A stretch of DNA of 64,000 nt from JAGNLV01 sp964612145. GTDB lineage: Bacteria; Zixibacteria; MSB-5A5; GN15; FEB-12. Below, piece by piece: positions 1 through 8,744 of this stretch. Location: positions 272,115 through 336,114 of the forward strand of contig CAZTBP010000001.1 in assembly GCA_964612145.1 (NCBI GenBank), read 5' to 3'. Both the position numbers and the translations under genes were made by a program. A model generated the notes under the pieces. That model was not told the DNA's origin. It searched no databases and was given only the letters and a program-made list of their open reading frames with translations. The stretch's first letter is position 1; each line of letters starts with the position of its first letter.

Positions 1-834
1 CTGACCGATAATGACCTCGTGAAACTGCTCCCCCGTATAATCAAACTGCATCGCATTGAAACCGGGAATGCTCATCAACGCCGTCTTGAGTTTGGCCAGT
101 TTCTCGTTGCGCGAATTCAGATAATTGTACCGCGCCTCATGATCCTTGAGAAACTTTTCCAGCGCCGGCTTACTTACCCAGTCCCAGACATCATCGTCGT
201 TCTCGGCATATTGCTCCGCCACCGCCAGCGTCAGCTGCGCCTGACCCACCCGGACTGCTTCCTGCTGGCTCGATGTCAGCCGATCGAGTTTCTCCAAATT
301 CTTTTTGTACTCTTCATGGATCTTCGTCGCCAGCCCCATATAATTGGGCAAGAGAAGATTCAGCCGGATCGGTACCTCCATCACCGGCTCAGTATTCAAC
401 TGGCTGCGCTCACGCAGTGCATCGATGTTCGTCGGATCAACATAGTACTTGAGACGTTTGTACGGCAGTTGGATTTCCGAGAGGAAAATACACAACTCCG
501 GCCAGTCATCCTCGTTGGCCGGAAGCTTGATCGAGTACGTCTCCATCTCGACCGAGGCGTCGCGCTCGTCCTTGTCTTTCCATTTGGAGACATCGCTCCA
601 GTCGACCAGCTTCATCTTGCCGTCTTTATCGAACTGGACTTCCCCCGTCAGACGCGGCTTCCCCCTGTACACTTTGAAGACATATACCCAGCGCTCGATA
701 TCCTTACCATCTCGCTTGGTCTGCTTGACCGGCGTCGGATCTTTCCAGACATAGTCCGCGTGCTGCACCTCGAGGAACTTCAGCGCAATCGTCTGAATCT
801 CGTTCTTCTGCCCTGTCTTTACTCCGGTTCCCAC
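1..834 (-). CDS. Hypothetical protein, last visible gene of PAAR operon (3' end beyond window)
   Basis: An open frame runs from a GTG at 834 off the left edge, giving 278 codons with no stop. The only in-frame stop upstream is the TAG that ends the preceding gene, and no ATG lies near, so GTG 834 with a purine-rich AAAGGGG about 5 bases upstream is the best start. The product is soluble and charged, without signal peptide or membrane segment. The first half reads like a beta-rich domain with many Lys, Asp and Trp. The second half (about residues 165-265) is helical and coiled-coil-like. I do not recognise the family. Its position 12 bases after the previous stop puts it in the PAAR/DcrB operon, so it may be a cargo, adaptor or immunity partner; that is inference from context. 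Confidence 0.75.
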   Translation of the reverse strand, partial: MGTGVKTGQKNEIQTIALKFLEVQHADYVWKDPTPVKQTKRDGKDIERWVYVFKVYRGKPRLTGEVQFDKDGKMKLVDWSDVSKWKDKDERDASVEMETYSIKLPANEDDWPELCIFLSEIQLPYKRLKYYVDPTNIDALRERSQLNTEPVMEVPIRLNLLLPNYMGLATKIHEEYKKNLEKLDRLTSSQQEAVRVGQAQLTLAVAEQYAENDDDVWDWVSKPALEKFLKDHEARYNYLNSRNEKLAKLKTALMSIPGFNAMQFDYTGEQFHEVIIGQ

Positions 835-846
835 AGTCCCCTTTCT

Positions 847-1752
847 CTATTCCAGCTCCGCGTCGGCATCGCCTTTATCCAGATCAGGAAACGTCACTTC
901 ACACGGCCCCGGCGGGATCCCCTTTACAACGGCCGTACCATCATCATCGAGATTCCCCTCCTTGGTGGATCCGTCCGGCAGCGTCAGAACATACCTGATA
1001 TCCGATGCCTTCACGTTCTCATCGACGACCAGACCAATCTCGATATAGTCCTTGAAATTCAATAACCCCGACTCCTGCTTCTCACCAAAAACAGCCTCCC
1101 CAAATGTCACCGTAAAGAAGTACTCCGGTGGATTGTACTTCCCCCCGTATCGCTCCTTCTCTTCTTCGGACGGAATTTCGTCGGTGTCCTCGTGGTACTC
1201 GTATTCCCACTGCACTTCCATCTTCTTGTCCTTGATCGAGCCCGGGAACTCCACAATCTTGTCGTGCGCCTCATCCTCATCATACTCATTAATAGTCACC
1301 AGTACTTCCTCCCCGTCACGAATCCCCTCCACATCAGCCGTCAGCGTCAGTATGTCTCCCCGCCGCGCCTCTTCTGCACTCCACTTTAAATTCGTTACTT
1401 TAATTGCCGGTCGAACCGGGATCGTACCGGACGTGCCCTTGATCCCGTTCTTGGACAGCTTGAACTCGAAATACAACTTATCCCCAACCTCCAGGTCCTC
1501 CGGAACATCGACCTTCCCGAGGTACCGATTAAATTTCATCTTCCCCTCAAGCGTATCGACCTTCCCTCCCTCTTCGGCTTTCACCGTCACCTTCACCGGG
1601 GCACCCTCCCCCACAAATGTCGTGCGAATCTCAAGTGTCGCCCGCTGCCCACAAACAGCCGCTCCCGATTGCCACACGCCATAGAGAAGGGAAGACTCAA
1701 CCTTTACTTTCTCTTTGCTGTCAATTCCTTTGCTGAACGTCTGTTCCGGCAT
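847..1752 (-). CDS. Protein with a beta module shared with the neighbouring PAAR protein
   Basis: A 301-residue soluble protein with no signal peptide. Residues about 120-300 are clearly homologous to residues about 220-395 of the PAAR-like protein at 4424-5746. Both have a W-S-A-(K/E)-E-A-R opening, a YFT/FFTVT strand, a Y-R/K-DYIE turn and a closing pattern DG-x-x-xEG-x-LD-x-x-G-x-A followed by (I/V)PPG-x-(C/W)-(E/D)-V-x-FP. The closing piece resembles the carboxypeptidase-regulatory-like strands attached to many type VI spike and effector proteins. The N-terminal 115 residues form another beta-like region. Its ATG shares one base with the previous stop (TGATG), so translation is coupled. 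A role as a second spike-associated adaptor or effector is inferred from shared module and operon. Confidence 0.8.
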   Translation of the reverse strand: MPEQTFSKGIDSKEKVKVESSLLYGVWQSGAAVCGQRATLEIRTTFVGEGAPVKVTVKAEEGGKVDTLEGKMKFNRYLGKVDVPEDLEVGDKLYFEFKLSKNGIKGTSGTIPVRPAIKVTNLKWSAEEARRGDILTLTADVEGIRDGEEVLVTINEYDEDEAHDKIVEFPGSIKDKKMEVQWEYEYHEDTDEIPSEEEKERYGGKYNPPEYFFTVTFGEAVFGEKQESGLLNFKDYIEIGLVVDENVKASDIRYVLTLPDGSTKEGNLDDDGTAVVKGIPPGPCEVTFPDLDKGDADAELE

Positions 1753-2198
1753 CAGTCTTCCTCGAGCGGTTCATATGTACCGGGCAGGATACTCTCGATC
1801 ACATCCTTGAGCTGCAGACCGACCGTCTTAGCCGTCCTCTTAGTGAACCGGATTGAAAACGTAAACCCGAAACCACCATGCAGAACGAAAACATACTTGT
1901 GAATCTGTACTATGCTCGGACCCGGTACCCACTTATAGGCCAGTTCCCACGCCGGGTGACCCCCGTCGACCGTTATTTCCCGGTCTTTGAGCACCTCGAT
2001 TCCTTCCAGCCCGTTTACAATCGGATCGATCCGGTCGCGCGCGAACTCTTCAATCGACGCCGCCTGCACATTACGATCAACCGTCAACAGCAACTGGTGC
2101 CGAACATCACCATCTCGGGGACCGTCGAACGCGTACACCGACTGGTCCTGCCATCCCGTTGGCAGGTCGAACTTGAATTTCTGCAATAGCTCACTCAT
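1752..2198 (-). CDS. DcrB/DUF1795-family protein (Eag-like chaperone candidate)
   Basis: A 148-residue soluble protein that opens with a LPTGWQDQSVYAF-type strand and continues with the pattern of the DcrB/DUF1795 family: LLLTVDRN, a central GGHPAWELAY strand and a C-terminal helix. Members of this family include the Eag chaperones, which load PAAR-containing effectors onto type VI spikes. The PAAR-like gene two kilobases upstream in the same operon fits that role. No prePAAR transmembrane helix is visible in that PAAR protein, so classical Eag function is uncertain. Start ATG has GGGAGAG 4-5 bases upstream. Confidence 0.8.
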   Translation of the reverse strand: MSELLQKFKFDLPTGWQDQSVYAFDGPRDGDVRHQLLLTVDRNVQAASIEEFARDRIDPIVNGLEGIEVLKDREITVDGGHPAWELAYKWVPGPSIVQIHKYVFVLHGGFGFTFSIRFTKRTAKTVGLQLKDVIESILPGTYEPLEED

Positions 2199-2209
2199 TG
2201 TCTCTCCCG

Positions 2210-2797
2210 CTACCTGATCTTTCTGGCCGGCGCAACTTCAAACTCCAGCCGTTCCGACACATGCTCCCCGAAAAATGCCATCAGCCAGTACCGTCCCGGC
2301 TCATCCGGCAAACCGAGATGCTCCTTCAAATCGAGGTTGAACCAGCTGAACTTCACCTGCCTGGATACACCCGGATCCGGCGGCGGTGGCGGTTCCTCAT
2401 CAATCGGCGTCGAGGCCGGGCTGACCGCCCGCTGCGCAAACATCCCCGGCTCGTCCCGGCGAATCGCCGCAATCAAAATCCACGTCAGCGGTTCGCCCTG
2501 GACCTTCTCCAAAAGGTCTTCTCCCGCCCCGTACGACCCGTGCACGACCAGACGCTGCAAAACCGAATCCTCCGTTTGGACTCGTTCCTCACGAATTGTA
2601 ATCGCTATCCCGGGCTGCTCCAGCGACGGAGAGTGATCATTCTGCTGGAAATTGGGATACGTAATCGTTTCTTCTGCCATAGTCTTTTCCTCGTTTGTCT
2701 GAACAGTACGGTGTTCTTTGGCGTCCTCCGCGCTGCAACCGGCAGTTGCAAGCAGGACGGCGATCGCCGCCGCTGTCATCGTGACGAATTTCATCAT
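2210..2797 (-). CDS. Putative lipoprotein of the PAAR operon
   Basis: A 195-residue protein with a hydrophobic N-terminal segment ending in the lipobox ATAGC, so it is predicted to be lipidated at Cys 20. The mature part is beta-rich with a Pro run around residues 138-144 and a final segment resembling an Ig-like or transthyretin-like strand set (SWFNLDLKEHLGLPDEPGRY). Its ATG overlaps the stop of the upstream metallopeptidase-like gene by four bases (ATGA). I do not recognise the family. The pairing of a periplasm-facing lipoprotein with a putative toxic enzyme is compatible with an immunity or anchoring function, which is inference only. Confidence 0.75.
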   Translation of the reverse strand: MMKFVTMTAAAIAVLLATAGCSAEDAKEHRTVQTNEEKTMAEETITYPNFQQNDHSPSLEQPGIAITIREERVQTEDSVLQRLVVHGSYGAGEDLLEKVQGEPLTWILIAAIRRDEPGMFAQRAVSPASTPIDEEPPPPPDPGVSRQVKFSWFNLDLKEHLGLPDEPGRYWLMAFFGEHVSERLEFEVAPARKIR

Positions 2798-4404
2798 GAC
2801 CTCGGAAACCGCCAGCGACTGCGCATCGTGCTTACCGAGAGATCTTTCCCCCGCAAATATGTATGACAGCCGGGGTCATGGTCTGAATGATAGTCGTGCG
2901 AGCGATCCCGACGGCCCTGGTACCACATAACACAGTCCTCGTATTGACAATGCCGGCCCTGCGACGCATCAGAGGTCTGCCAGTCCTGGCCGTACACCAG
3001 GTTCATCGCATGACCCGGCTCGTGAATGCAGGTCCCCGCCATAATCCGGTCAATATCCGCCCTGTTCTGGGCAGCCGTCCGACCGCTGCGTGAATAAAAT
3101 TCGTTTATCGTGCCCTTGGCAATTCGTACATGCAGATTTCTCGGTCCCCCCCACCCATTGATACCGGACATCCGATGATACCGAATCCTCACCTCCTGCG
3201 GCGTCTCTGTCGGATCCACGTCCGTTTCCGAAAAATCAACGACAATCTGTTTTCTCGGATTGTCGCCGGTAAGCGAAATGTCCCGGTCAACATCGAAGTC
3301 ATGCCACGTTGATCCACCCTCTTCCCGGTACTTCGCCGAAATCACCCAGTCCTCGTCTTCAAAATCCCACGGTCGGAATCGACTGCTCAAAGTCGCCGAT
3401 TCGGTGTTGATCACTCCTCCGTCATCGTCCTCGACCTTGCGCCCGGCGTAACTTATAACGGCGTAGTGCACCTTCAGCGGCACCCGACGGTTCGTACATG
3501 TTTCATCCGCCCAGGCGCTGGCAACACCGGGAGACGTAAACACCTCAACCTCGCGCCCGGTGTGCTTTCCGGTCGCCTGGTCCATCTGTATGAAAACTTT
3601 GTCCATCGCCGCTTTTACATAATTGATCACATCGTTGGACATGCTGTACCCTTCCATTTCAGTGATCTCGTAAAAGAGCCGGCGCCAGACATGAAACCAC
3701 CCGGTTCGGGCCATCACACTGCCACGCCGCAGCAGCCTTGCCGCCACCCGACAACGATCCCCCCCGTACGTCGACAGCGTCAGCGTCGTTTGGGCCACGC
3801 CGTTTTCGTCGGTGCGCACTTCCTCCTCAGACAGGCTGGCCTGTTCGTCCTCATCCAGCCCATCCCGATTATCATCATGCGGCTCGATCCTGAAGTACAC
3901 CCGCCGCCCTTCCTCCGGCGGTGACACCTGCGCCGAAATCTCAATGTCTCTCCCCTCATGCGAATCAACCGTCCCCTGGTCCATGTTGACATACTGCTTG
4001 TAATCTTCGTCAGGTGTCAGCTGCACTCCCCGAACAAGTTCGATCTCTCGACTCAATTCGTGCTCACCGACCTTGAGTTTTACCGTCAACGGCCCCCGTT
4101 CCAGCGCAACTATCGTTCCCTCCGAATCGCGACCGTCCCAGTTATCCGTAAAGACCGGGCCGGCTCCCGCCCGAAGATAAAGAAGAGCCAGATTGTCATG
4201 TTCATACACGGTTGTGTTATCTTTGTCCAGCAGCCGAAGATATGCTTCCTCCCCTTCGGCATCGGCCTGCTCAAACGAATACCGGATGCGACAGTTGCCC
4301 CCGCCGGGTGAGTACTGTGTCGGGGTCATCAACCCGACCGGCGAACCTAACGTAACAATTGCCCGACGGCGCCGGCGCCGCCGTCCTGCTCGACCGCCAC
4401 CCAT
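2794..4404 (-). CDS. Metallopeptidase-like protein (HExxH), putative secreted effector
   Basis: A 536-residue protein. The first 15 residues contain an unusual run of seven arginines with no signal peptide. Residues about 25-240 look like consecutive beta-sandwich domains (a GPLTVKLKVGEHE strand, then a VAQTTLTLSTYGG Ig-like strand). The C-terminal part has HEPGH at 461-465, then HC at 485-486, CVMW at 491-494 and a Cys near 513. The HExxH plus HCx4CxM arrangement recalls archaemetzincins, but the third metzincin ligand position reads NxxY rather than GxxH. Zinc peptidase activity is therefore likely but the family is unassigned. It starts 19 bases after the PAAR gene with a GGAGAGGA site, so it is a good candidate cargo effector. 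Confidence 0.75.
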   Translation of the reverse strand: MGGGRAGRRRRRRRAIVTLGSPVGLMTPTQYSPGGGNCRIRYSFEQADAEGEEAYLRLLDKDNTTVYEHDNLALLYLRAGAGPVFTDNWDGRDSEGTIVALERGPLTVKLKVGEHELSREIELVRGVQLTPDEDYKQYVNMDQGTVDSHEGRDIEISAQVSPPEEGRRVYFRIEPHDDNRDGLDEDEQASLSEEEVRTDENGVAQTTLTLSTYGGDRCRVAARLLRRGSVMARTGWFHVWRRLFYEITEMEGYSMSNDVINYVKAAMDKVFIQMDQATGKHTGREVEVFTSPGVASAWADETCTNRRVPLKVHYAVISYAGRKVEDDDGGVINTESATLSSRFRPWDFEDEDWVISAKYREEGGSTWHDFDVDRDISLTGDNPRKQIVVDFSETDVDPTETPQEVRIRYHRMSGINGWGGPRNLHVRIAKGTINEFYSRSGRTAAQNRADIDRIMAGTCIHEPGHAMNLVYGQDWQTSDASQGRHCQYEDCVMWYQGRRDRSHDYHSDHDPGCHTYLRGKDLSVSTMRSRWRFPRS

Positions 4405-4423
4405 ACTACTCTACTGTCCTCTC

Positions 4424-5746
4424 CTATCGTCGCTGGGTATCATGTTCGTCGTTGTCATCGTCGCTGGCCTCCCGGCCGTTCTGCGTGTCATCTTCATCTT
4501 CGTCATCGTCGTGCTGCGAGGTGTCCTCGTGGTCCTCTTTCGAATATTCCTCGGCAGCCCCCATCCCCGGAAACATCACGTCCCACTCACCCGGGGGGAC
4601 ATCCTCGATCTTGGCATATCCGTTCCCGTCCAGCTTTCCCTCGCGGATTTCCCCGTTGCTCAGGAACACCCGGTACTCAGCATCGGCCACCGCCTTTCCC
4701 TCCGCATCCTGCAGATCAAGTTCGATATAATCGCGGTAGCCCAGATACGCCGATTTAGCCTGATCCTCACCAATCGTTGCGGTGAAATAAAACTTCGGCG
4801 CCGAGTACGAGGGAGCCTCGCCGGCTTTGAAAGAAGCATCGTCGTGATCGGCGTCGTCCTCCCCGTCATCCGGCCACTCATATTGCCACTCGGCCTCGGC
4901 CTTGCCCCCGCTGATTTCGATTTCCTCAAACCGCTTCACCAGTTCATCCGGACGGTTCAGGTCTTTCTGCCAGACAGACATCACAACTTTCGTTCCGTCT
5001 TCGTAACCGACCGTCTCAATCTGAAGCTTAACCTTCTCTCCGCCCCGCGCTTCTTTGGCCGACCATTCAGCCTTAGTAATAGCCTGCAATGTAATTTCAT
5101 AATTCCCCGACTCCTGCACCGAACGCTCTATCTTTGCCGCCAGCGGAGCAGTTGTGGTCTGCCCGCTCGGAGACTTCAATGCATACTGCCCCCCGATGAC
5201 CGGGAATCCGCCTTTATCGGTCACTTCCACATCGAGAAAGTGCGCCTCCCCTTCCTGGCTGCCACCGCCGCCGCCCCCTTCGCCGCCGGATCCGACAGCG
5301 CCTCCACTTGTAGCTTCAGCACCGGCACCGCCGCCACCGCCACCGCCGCCGCCGCCGCCGATCATCACATTTGGGCTGCCAAGCATGACTTCGCCTATAT
5401 TAGTCGGTGGTTTCTGGAACGGCCCTCCCTGCGGTATGTGCGGCGGCGACATCATCGACTTCGACCCCTGCGTCGCAGCCATCTGACCCATTATCTTCAC
5501 CGTGGGTGAACAGTTCATCTGAAGCCTGCCCATATACGGATGCGGCAGCGGCGTCGGCACCGGGCCACCCGGCGACGGGATCAGGACAATATGAATATCA
5601 ACTCCAACCACCTGATCGTTCATCTTGGCCGCCGGCAGCTTATTAATGAACACCGTCCCCATCGCAATAATCTGGCAGGTCGGCATATCCACCGGGTCAT
5701 TGCACGTCTTCACCATGTCCGTAGCTCTTGCCGCCGGCTTACCCAC
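4424..5746 (-). CDS. PAAR-like (DUF4150) protein with C-terminal beta module
   Basis: A 440-residue protein starting at GTG 5746, with GAGGAG 9 bases upstream. Residues 1-130 form a PAAR/DUF4150 spike-tip domain: MGKPAARATD start, VLIPSPGGPVPTPLPHP, then PHIPQGGPFQKPPTNIG and a closing LGSPNVMIGG. A nearly pure glycine linker follows (about 130-165), encoded by a GGC/GGT-type triplet repeat. Residues about 169-395 are beta-rich and share the module found in the protein at 847-1752. The tail (about 396-440) is extremely acidic. PAAR proteins sharpen the spike of contractile injection systems and carry effectors; no sheath, tube or baseplate gene is present in the window, so the delivery machine itself is not seen. 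Confidence 0.88.
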   Translation of the reverse strand: MGKPAARATDMVKTCNDPVDMPTCQIIAMGTVFINKLPAAKMNDQVVGVDIHIVLIPSPGGPVPTPLPHPYMGRLQMNCSPTVKIMGQMAATQGSKSMMSPPHIPQGGPFQKPPTNIGEVMLGSPNVMIGGGGGGGGGGGAGAEATSGGAVGSGGEGGGGGGSQEGEAHFLDVEVTDKGGFPVIGGQYALKSPSGQTTTAPLAAKIERSVQESGNYEITLQAITKAEWSAKEARGGEKVKLQIETVGYEDGTKVVMSVWQKDLNRPDELVKRFEEIEISGGKAEAEWQYEWPDDGEDDADHDDASFKAGEAPSYSAPKFYFTATIGEDQAKSAYLGYRDYIELDLQDAEGKAVADAEYRVFLSNGEIREGKLDGNGYAKIEDVPPGEWDVMFPGMGAAEEYSKEDHEDTSQHDDDEDEDDTQNGREASDDDNDEHDTQRR

Positions 5747-5857
5747 GAGTCAAACTCCTCATTTTGAAAATGCGCGATATGTAGTCCCGATGCAAACCGG
5801 AGGCGATCCCACCGGGACCGCCCCCAAATCCGCTATCACTAATTACGAACCTCAATA

Positions 5858-7720
5858 CTATTTCAGCAACAGCATTTTTCGCGTCTCGCGGTACTCCTCC
5901 GTCGAGAGACGATAGAAATACACGCCGCTGGCGACCGGAACTCCGGCGCCATTGGAACCATCCCACGTCACTGTATAAACGCCCGCATCAAAACGACCGG
6001 TCACCACCGTCGCCACTTCCCGTCCTAACAGGTTGAACACTGTCAGCGTAACCTCCGATGCTTCCGGAAGCGCGAACCGGATGTTTGTCGACGGGTTGAA
6101 CGGATTCGGGAAATTCTGCTCCAGAGCGTACTCGCTCGGCAGCAACGGCGCGACTTCCTGCTCGGCATAGTCACTCTTACCGACTATCAGTGTCGCCGAC
6201 TCAGCATCATCCGGCACCGCAATCTGCCGGCCCGCTTCAAGCTGCACCGCCGAACCAATATCGAACGCCAGCCACGCCTCCAGGTCCAACGGCAATTCGT
6301 CAAGACCGTCAACCGTAAGCACCCGCCCGGTCGCCTCGGACAACGACATCTTCCACTTCGCACCGTCGGTAAACGGCGCCCGGAGGTCTACCGCGTGAAG
6401 CCGCCCGGTGGGCTCGGCCAGATCAAACCCCAGTGAAACGCCCTCCGGCGCAATGGGCGGTTCGGAAAGATCAAACACGTCCCGTCCCGCCGTCGCCTGC
6501 GGCTGGACCCCGACGACATTTTCAAGATCCAGCTTACCGTCCGCCATCACACCAATTGTCAACAGCCAGTCAGCATCCGGGAACTTGTCCACGAGACCCT
6601 GCTTGGCGAAAGCAGCACCGGCCTCCTTGAAACGAACCAGCAGACTAACACCACTCTTGGTGGCGCGCATGAACGCACCCTCCCACGCCGGGATAACCGT
6701 CCGGCCAAGATAACCCGCCCCGTTGTAGTAAAAGGCATCCTCGAGCACCGTCGGGTTAACAGGGCCGACAGCACCATTGTCATCCATAAGCGAGGAATCC
6801 AGATCGATATCAAACGGAAGCGGATTCGCGAACTGATTCCAGCCGTTATCCATCGGGATTTCGTAATACTCGCGCCCGCTGACCGTACGGTTCGGCTGCT
6901 GCGAAAATCCCGCCGCCCCATACCGACGCCCGTCGCGCGCAATCAGCCAGTATCCACGATGCGGCGCTACACTCTGTGCATCCGGGTACTCGACAACCGA
7001 ATCAGCCGCCGCCGTAAAACGACCCAGCCGCCACTTGGTGTTGTCAACCACACCCAGGTCGTCGGCGAAAATCGCCTGTACTGTCGAGGTACCGGTCAGA
7101 TTAATCGGCACCCCGACAATCCGATAACTCGCCTCCGGCATACCTGCCGGACGCTGCCCCTCGGCATTGGTCATATTGACAATAAACGTAAACGGGTTGT
7201 CAGCCCCGCCGATCTTGGCCGGAACACCTCCACGATCCACCTCAAAATAATAGTCGATCCCGCGCGCCGTCAGAAGATCCGGCCCGACCGCGATTTCGAG
7301 TGTATCACCCGCCCTGGGCGCCATCGCCCGCAAACTGTACGATACCGCACCCCGCTGACGATAGAACATCTGTCCGGTTAGTGCCCCGGTCCCGCCGCTG
7401 ACCGCAACCTTCAGCGTCCGCCCCGAACGCGGGATCGTGTCCAGCGCCTGCGCTCCGACATACGCCGCCGCGATACCGGACAAAAACGCATTAATCGTCC
7501 CGCCGCCGATCTCGTAATTGGTCGAGGCCGATACGCCTGCCGGCCCGGCGGGGATCGCCCCGCTCATATTGGCGTTGGTGGAACTGCTGGCCCCGCCGCC
7601 GCCGACTAACGTGCCTCCGGCCAACCCGTAGTTGGTGCTCGATGCCACCTGGGCGATAACGCCTGAACTGATCAGCAACCAGAATACACACACCGTAATC
7701 AATATCCGTCTATTACTCAT
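5858..7720 (-). CDS. Secreted surface protein with FlgD-like/T9SS-type C-terminal module
   Basis: A 620-residue protein with a signal peptide (hydrophobic residues 5-23). The first 90 residues contain a small degenerate repeat, STNYGLAGGTL and STNYEIGGGTI. The central part is beta-rich without a family I can name. Residues about 530-620 form a FlgD Ig-like/T9SS type A sorting domain: NFPNPFNPSTNIRF, FNLLGREV, GSNGAGVPVASGVYFYRL and a basic KMLLLK end. The module implies export across the outer membrane and surface attachment, or a related route, in FCB bacteria. It lies between an exported protein and the PAAR gene, and the 111-base gap to the latter leaves open whether they share a transcript. 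Confidence 0.85.
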   Translation of the reverse strand: MSNRRILITVCVFWLLISSGVIAQVASSTNYGLAGGTLVGGGGASSSTNANMSGAIPAGPAGVSASTNYEIGGGTINAFLSGIAAAYVGAQALDTIPRSGRTLKVAVSGGTGALTGQMFYRQRGAVSYSLRAMAPRAGDTLEIAVGPDLLTARGIDYYFEVDRGGVPAKIGGADNPFTFIVNMTNAEGQRPAGMPEASYRIVGVPINLTGTSTVQAIFADDLGVVDNTKWRLGRFTAAADSVVEYPDAQSVAPHRGYWLIARDGRRYGAAGFSQQPNRTVSGREYYEIPMDNGWNQFANPLPFDIDLDSSLMDDNGAVGPVNPTVLEDAFYYNGAGYLGRTVIPAWEGAFMRATKSGVSLLVRFKEAGAAFAKQGLVDKFPDADWLLTIGVMADGKLDLENVVGVQPQATAGRDVFDLSEPPIAPEGVSLGFDLAEPTGRLHAVDLRAPFTDGAKWKMSLSEATGRVLTVDGLDELPLDLEAWLAFDIGSAVQLEAGRQIAVPDDAESATLIVGKSDYAEQEVAPLLPSEYALEQNFPNPFNPSTNIRFALPEASEVTLTVFNLLGREVATVVTGRFDAGVYTVTWDGSNGAGVPVASGVYFYRLSTEEYRETRKMLLLK

Positions 7721-7789
7721 TTGTTAGTCCTCACTTCATCTCTGTCACTTGCCCGACCGCGTGGGCACAATAGCACAAGCAGAAGCACA

Positions 7790-8668
7790 CTATCGATCGG
7801 CTTTGGATGGATCCACCAGCATTAGGTCAGGTTCATCACTATCGGGCGATGGCCCTGCTGTGACACTCGACGTTCCATACTGGAACGGGACATAGATTGC
7901 CGTAAGATTCGGCGCCAGCAAATCATCATTTCCTGTCCCCGAGCTTGAGTACGCATTGAGATGAAATGTGTTATTCCCCGCGGTAACCGGGAATAGATGC
8001 GTGATTGAGACGGGCACAACATACCTCTGTGTGCTTGTCGGCCATTCCGCCGGAATCCTTACAACGGTAGCTTGGAAACTGGGGGTGTTGACGTCACCAG
8101 CGGTAGGAGATACTTTGAAGATAACATTGTCGTAGGTTCCGTTCACATGAGTTACAAATGCCTCGGCTTCAGCCGTCACCACAGCAAACCCCGCTGCAGG
8201 CGCCTGCAGCGTCACCGACGCGACTGATTGCGGGGTACCGGATAGCTCAACAAGCGAATTCGGATTGTCGTTCGCGTCATAGTTGGCCCCCGAAAGCCCG
8301 CTCGTGAATTGCGCATACGGCGCACTTGTAATCAACTGCCGAGGCGTCATCTGCGGATCACCACTCACCGTAATCCCCAGATACCGCTTGCTTCCATCAA
8401 ACACATTCGGCGGAATCGGACCCAACTCGACCGTAAACACACCATTGTCATCTGGATCGATACTTACCGTCCCGCTGGACCACAAAGCCGAACCACCCGA
8501 GGCCGCAGCATAAATTGCAAATACAACATCCGTCGCACCCGTTATCGCCGCCCCCCCGGCATCGGTCAACTTGCCCTGATACGTTATCGTATTCGGCGCC
8601 TGGGCCAGAACCGACCCGCCGACAACCAGCAGTGCCACTGTCAAAATGTACGTGATAGAACGAAACAT
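7790..8668 (-). CDS. Exported protein of unknown function
   Basis: A 292-residue protein. I place the start at ATG 8668, not at the longer in-frame ATG 8713, because CAGGAGAGACAGG sits just before 8668 and a signal peptide (RSITYILTVALLVVGGSVLA) follows directly. The mature protein begins with YQGKLTDAGGAAITGATDVVFAIY, a pattern common at the start of exported proteins with a carboxypeptidase-like or tail-fibre-like fold (for example AALWSSGTV and ITSAPYAQF). The second half is beta-rich with an IP-A-EWP segment. It has no catalytic motif. It is in a run of minus-strand genes with short gaps between the Ser/Thr kinase and the PAAR gene, so joint expression is plausible. Confidence 0.75.
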   Translation of the reverse strand: MFRSITYILTVALLVVGGSVLAQAPNTITYQGKLTDAGGAAITGATDVVFAIYAAASGGSALWSSGTVSIDPDDNGVFTVELGPIPPNVFDGSKRYLGITVSGDPQMTPRQLITSAPYAQFTSGLSGANYDANDNPNSLVELSGTPQSVASVTLQAPAAGFAVVTAEAEAFVTHVNGTYDNVIFKVSPTAGDVNTPSFQATVVRIPAEWPTSTQRYVVPVSITHLFPVTAGNNTFHLNAYSSSGTGNDDLLAPNLTAIYVPFQYGTSSVTAGPSPDSDEPDLMLVDPSKADR

Positions 8669-8744
8669 CCTGTCTCTCCTGTATTCTTTAATTTGTCTTG
8701 TTTTCGTATTCATATTTCACCCTTGTATCCCTGCAATACCAAAG

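Noticed and set aside
5330..5362. GGC/GGT triplet tract as a phase-variation site
   Set aside because: The repeat unit is three bases, so slippage changes linker length but not reading frame.
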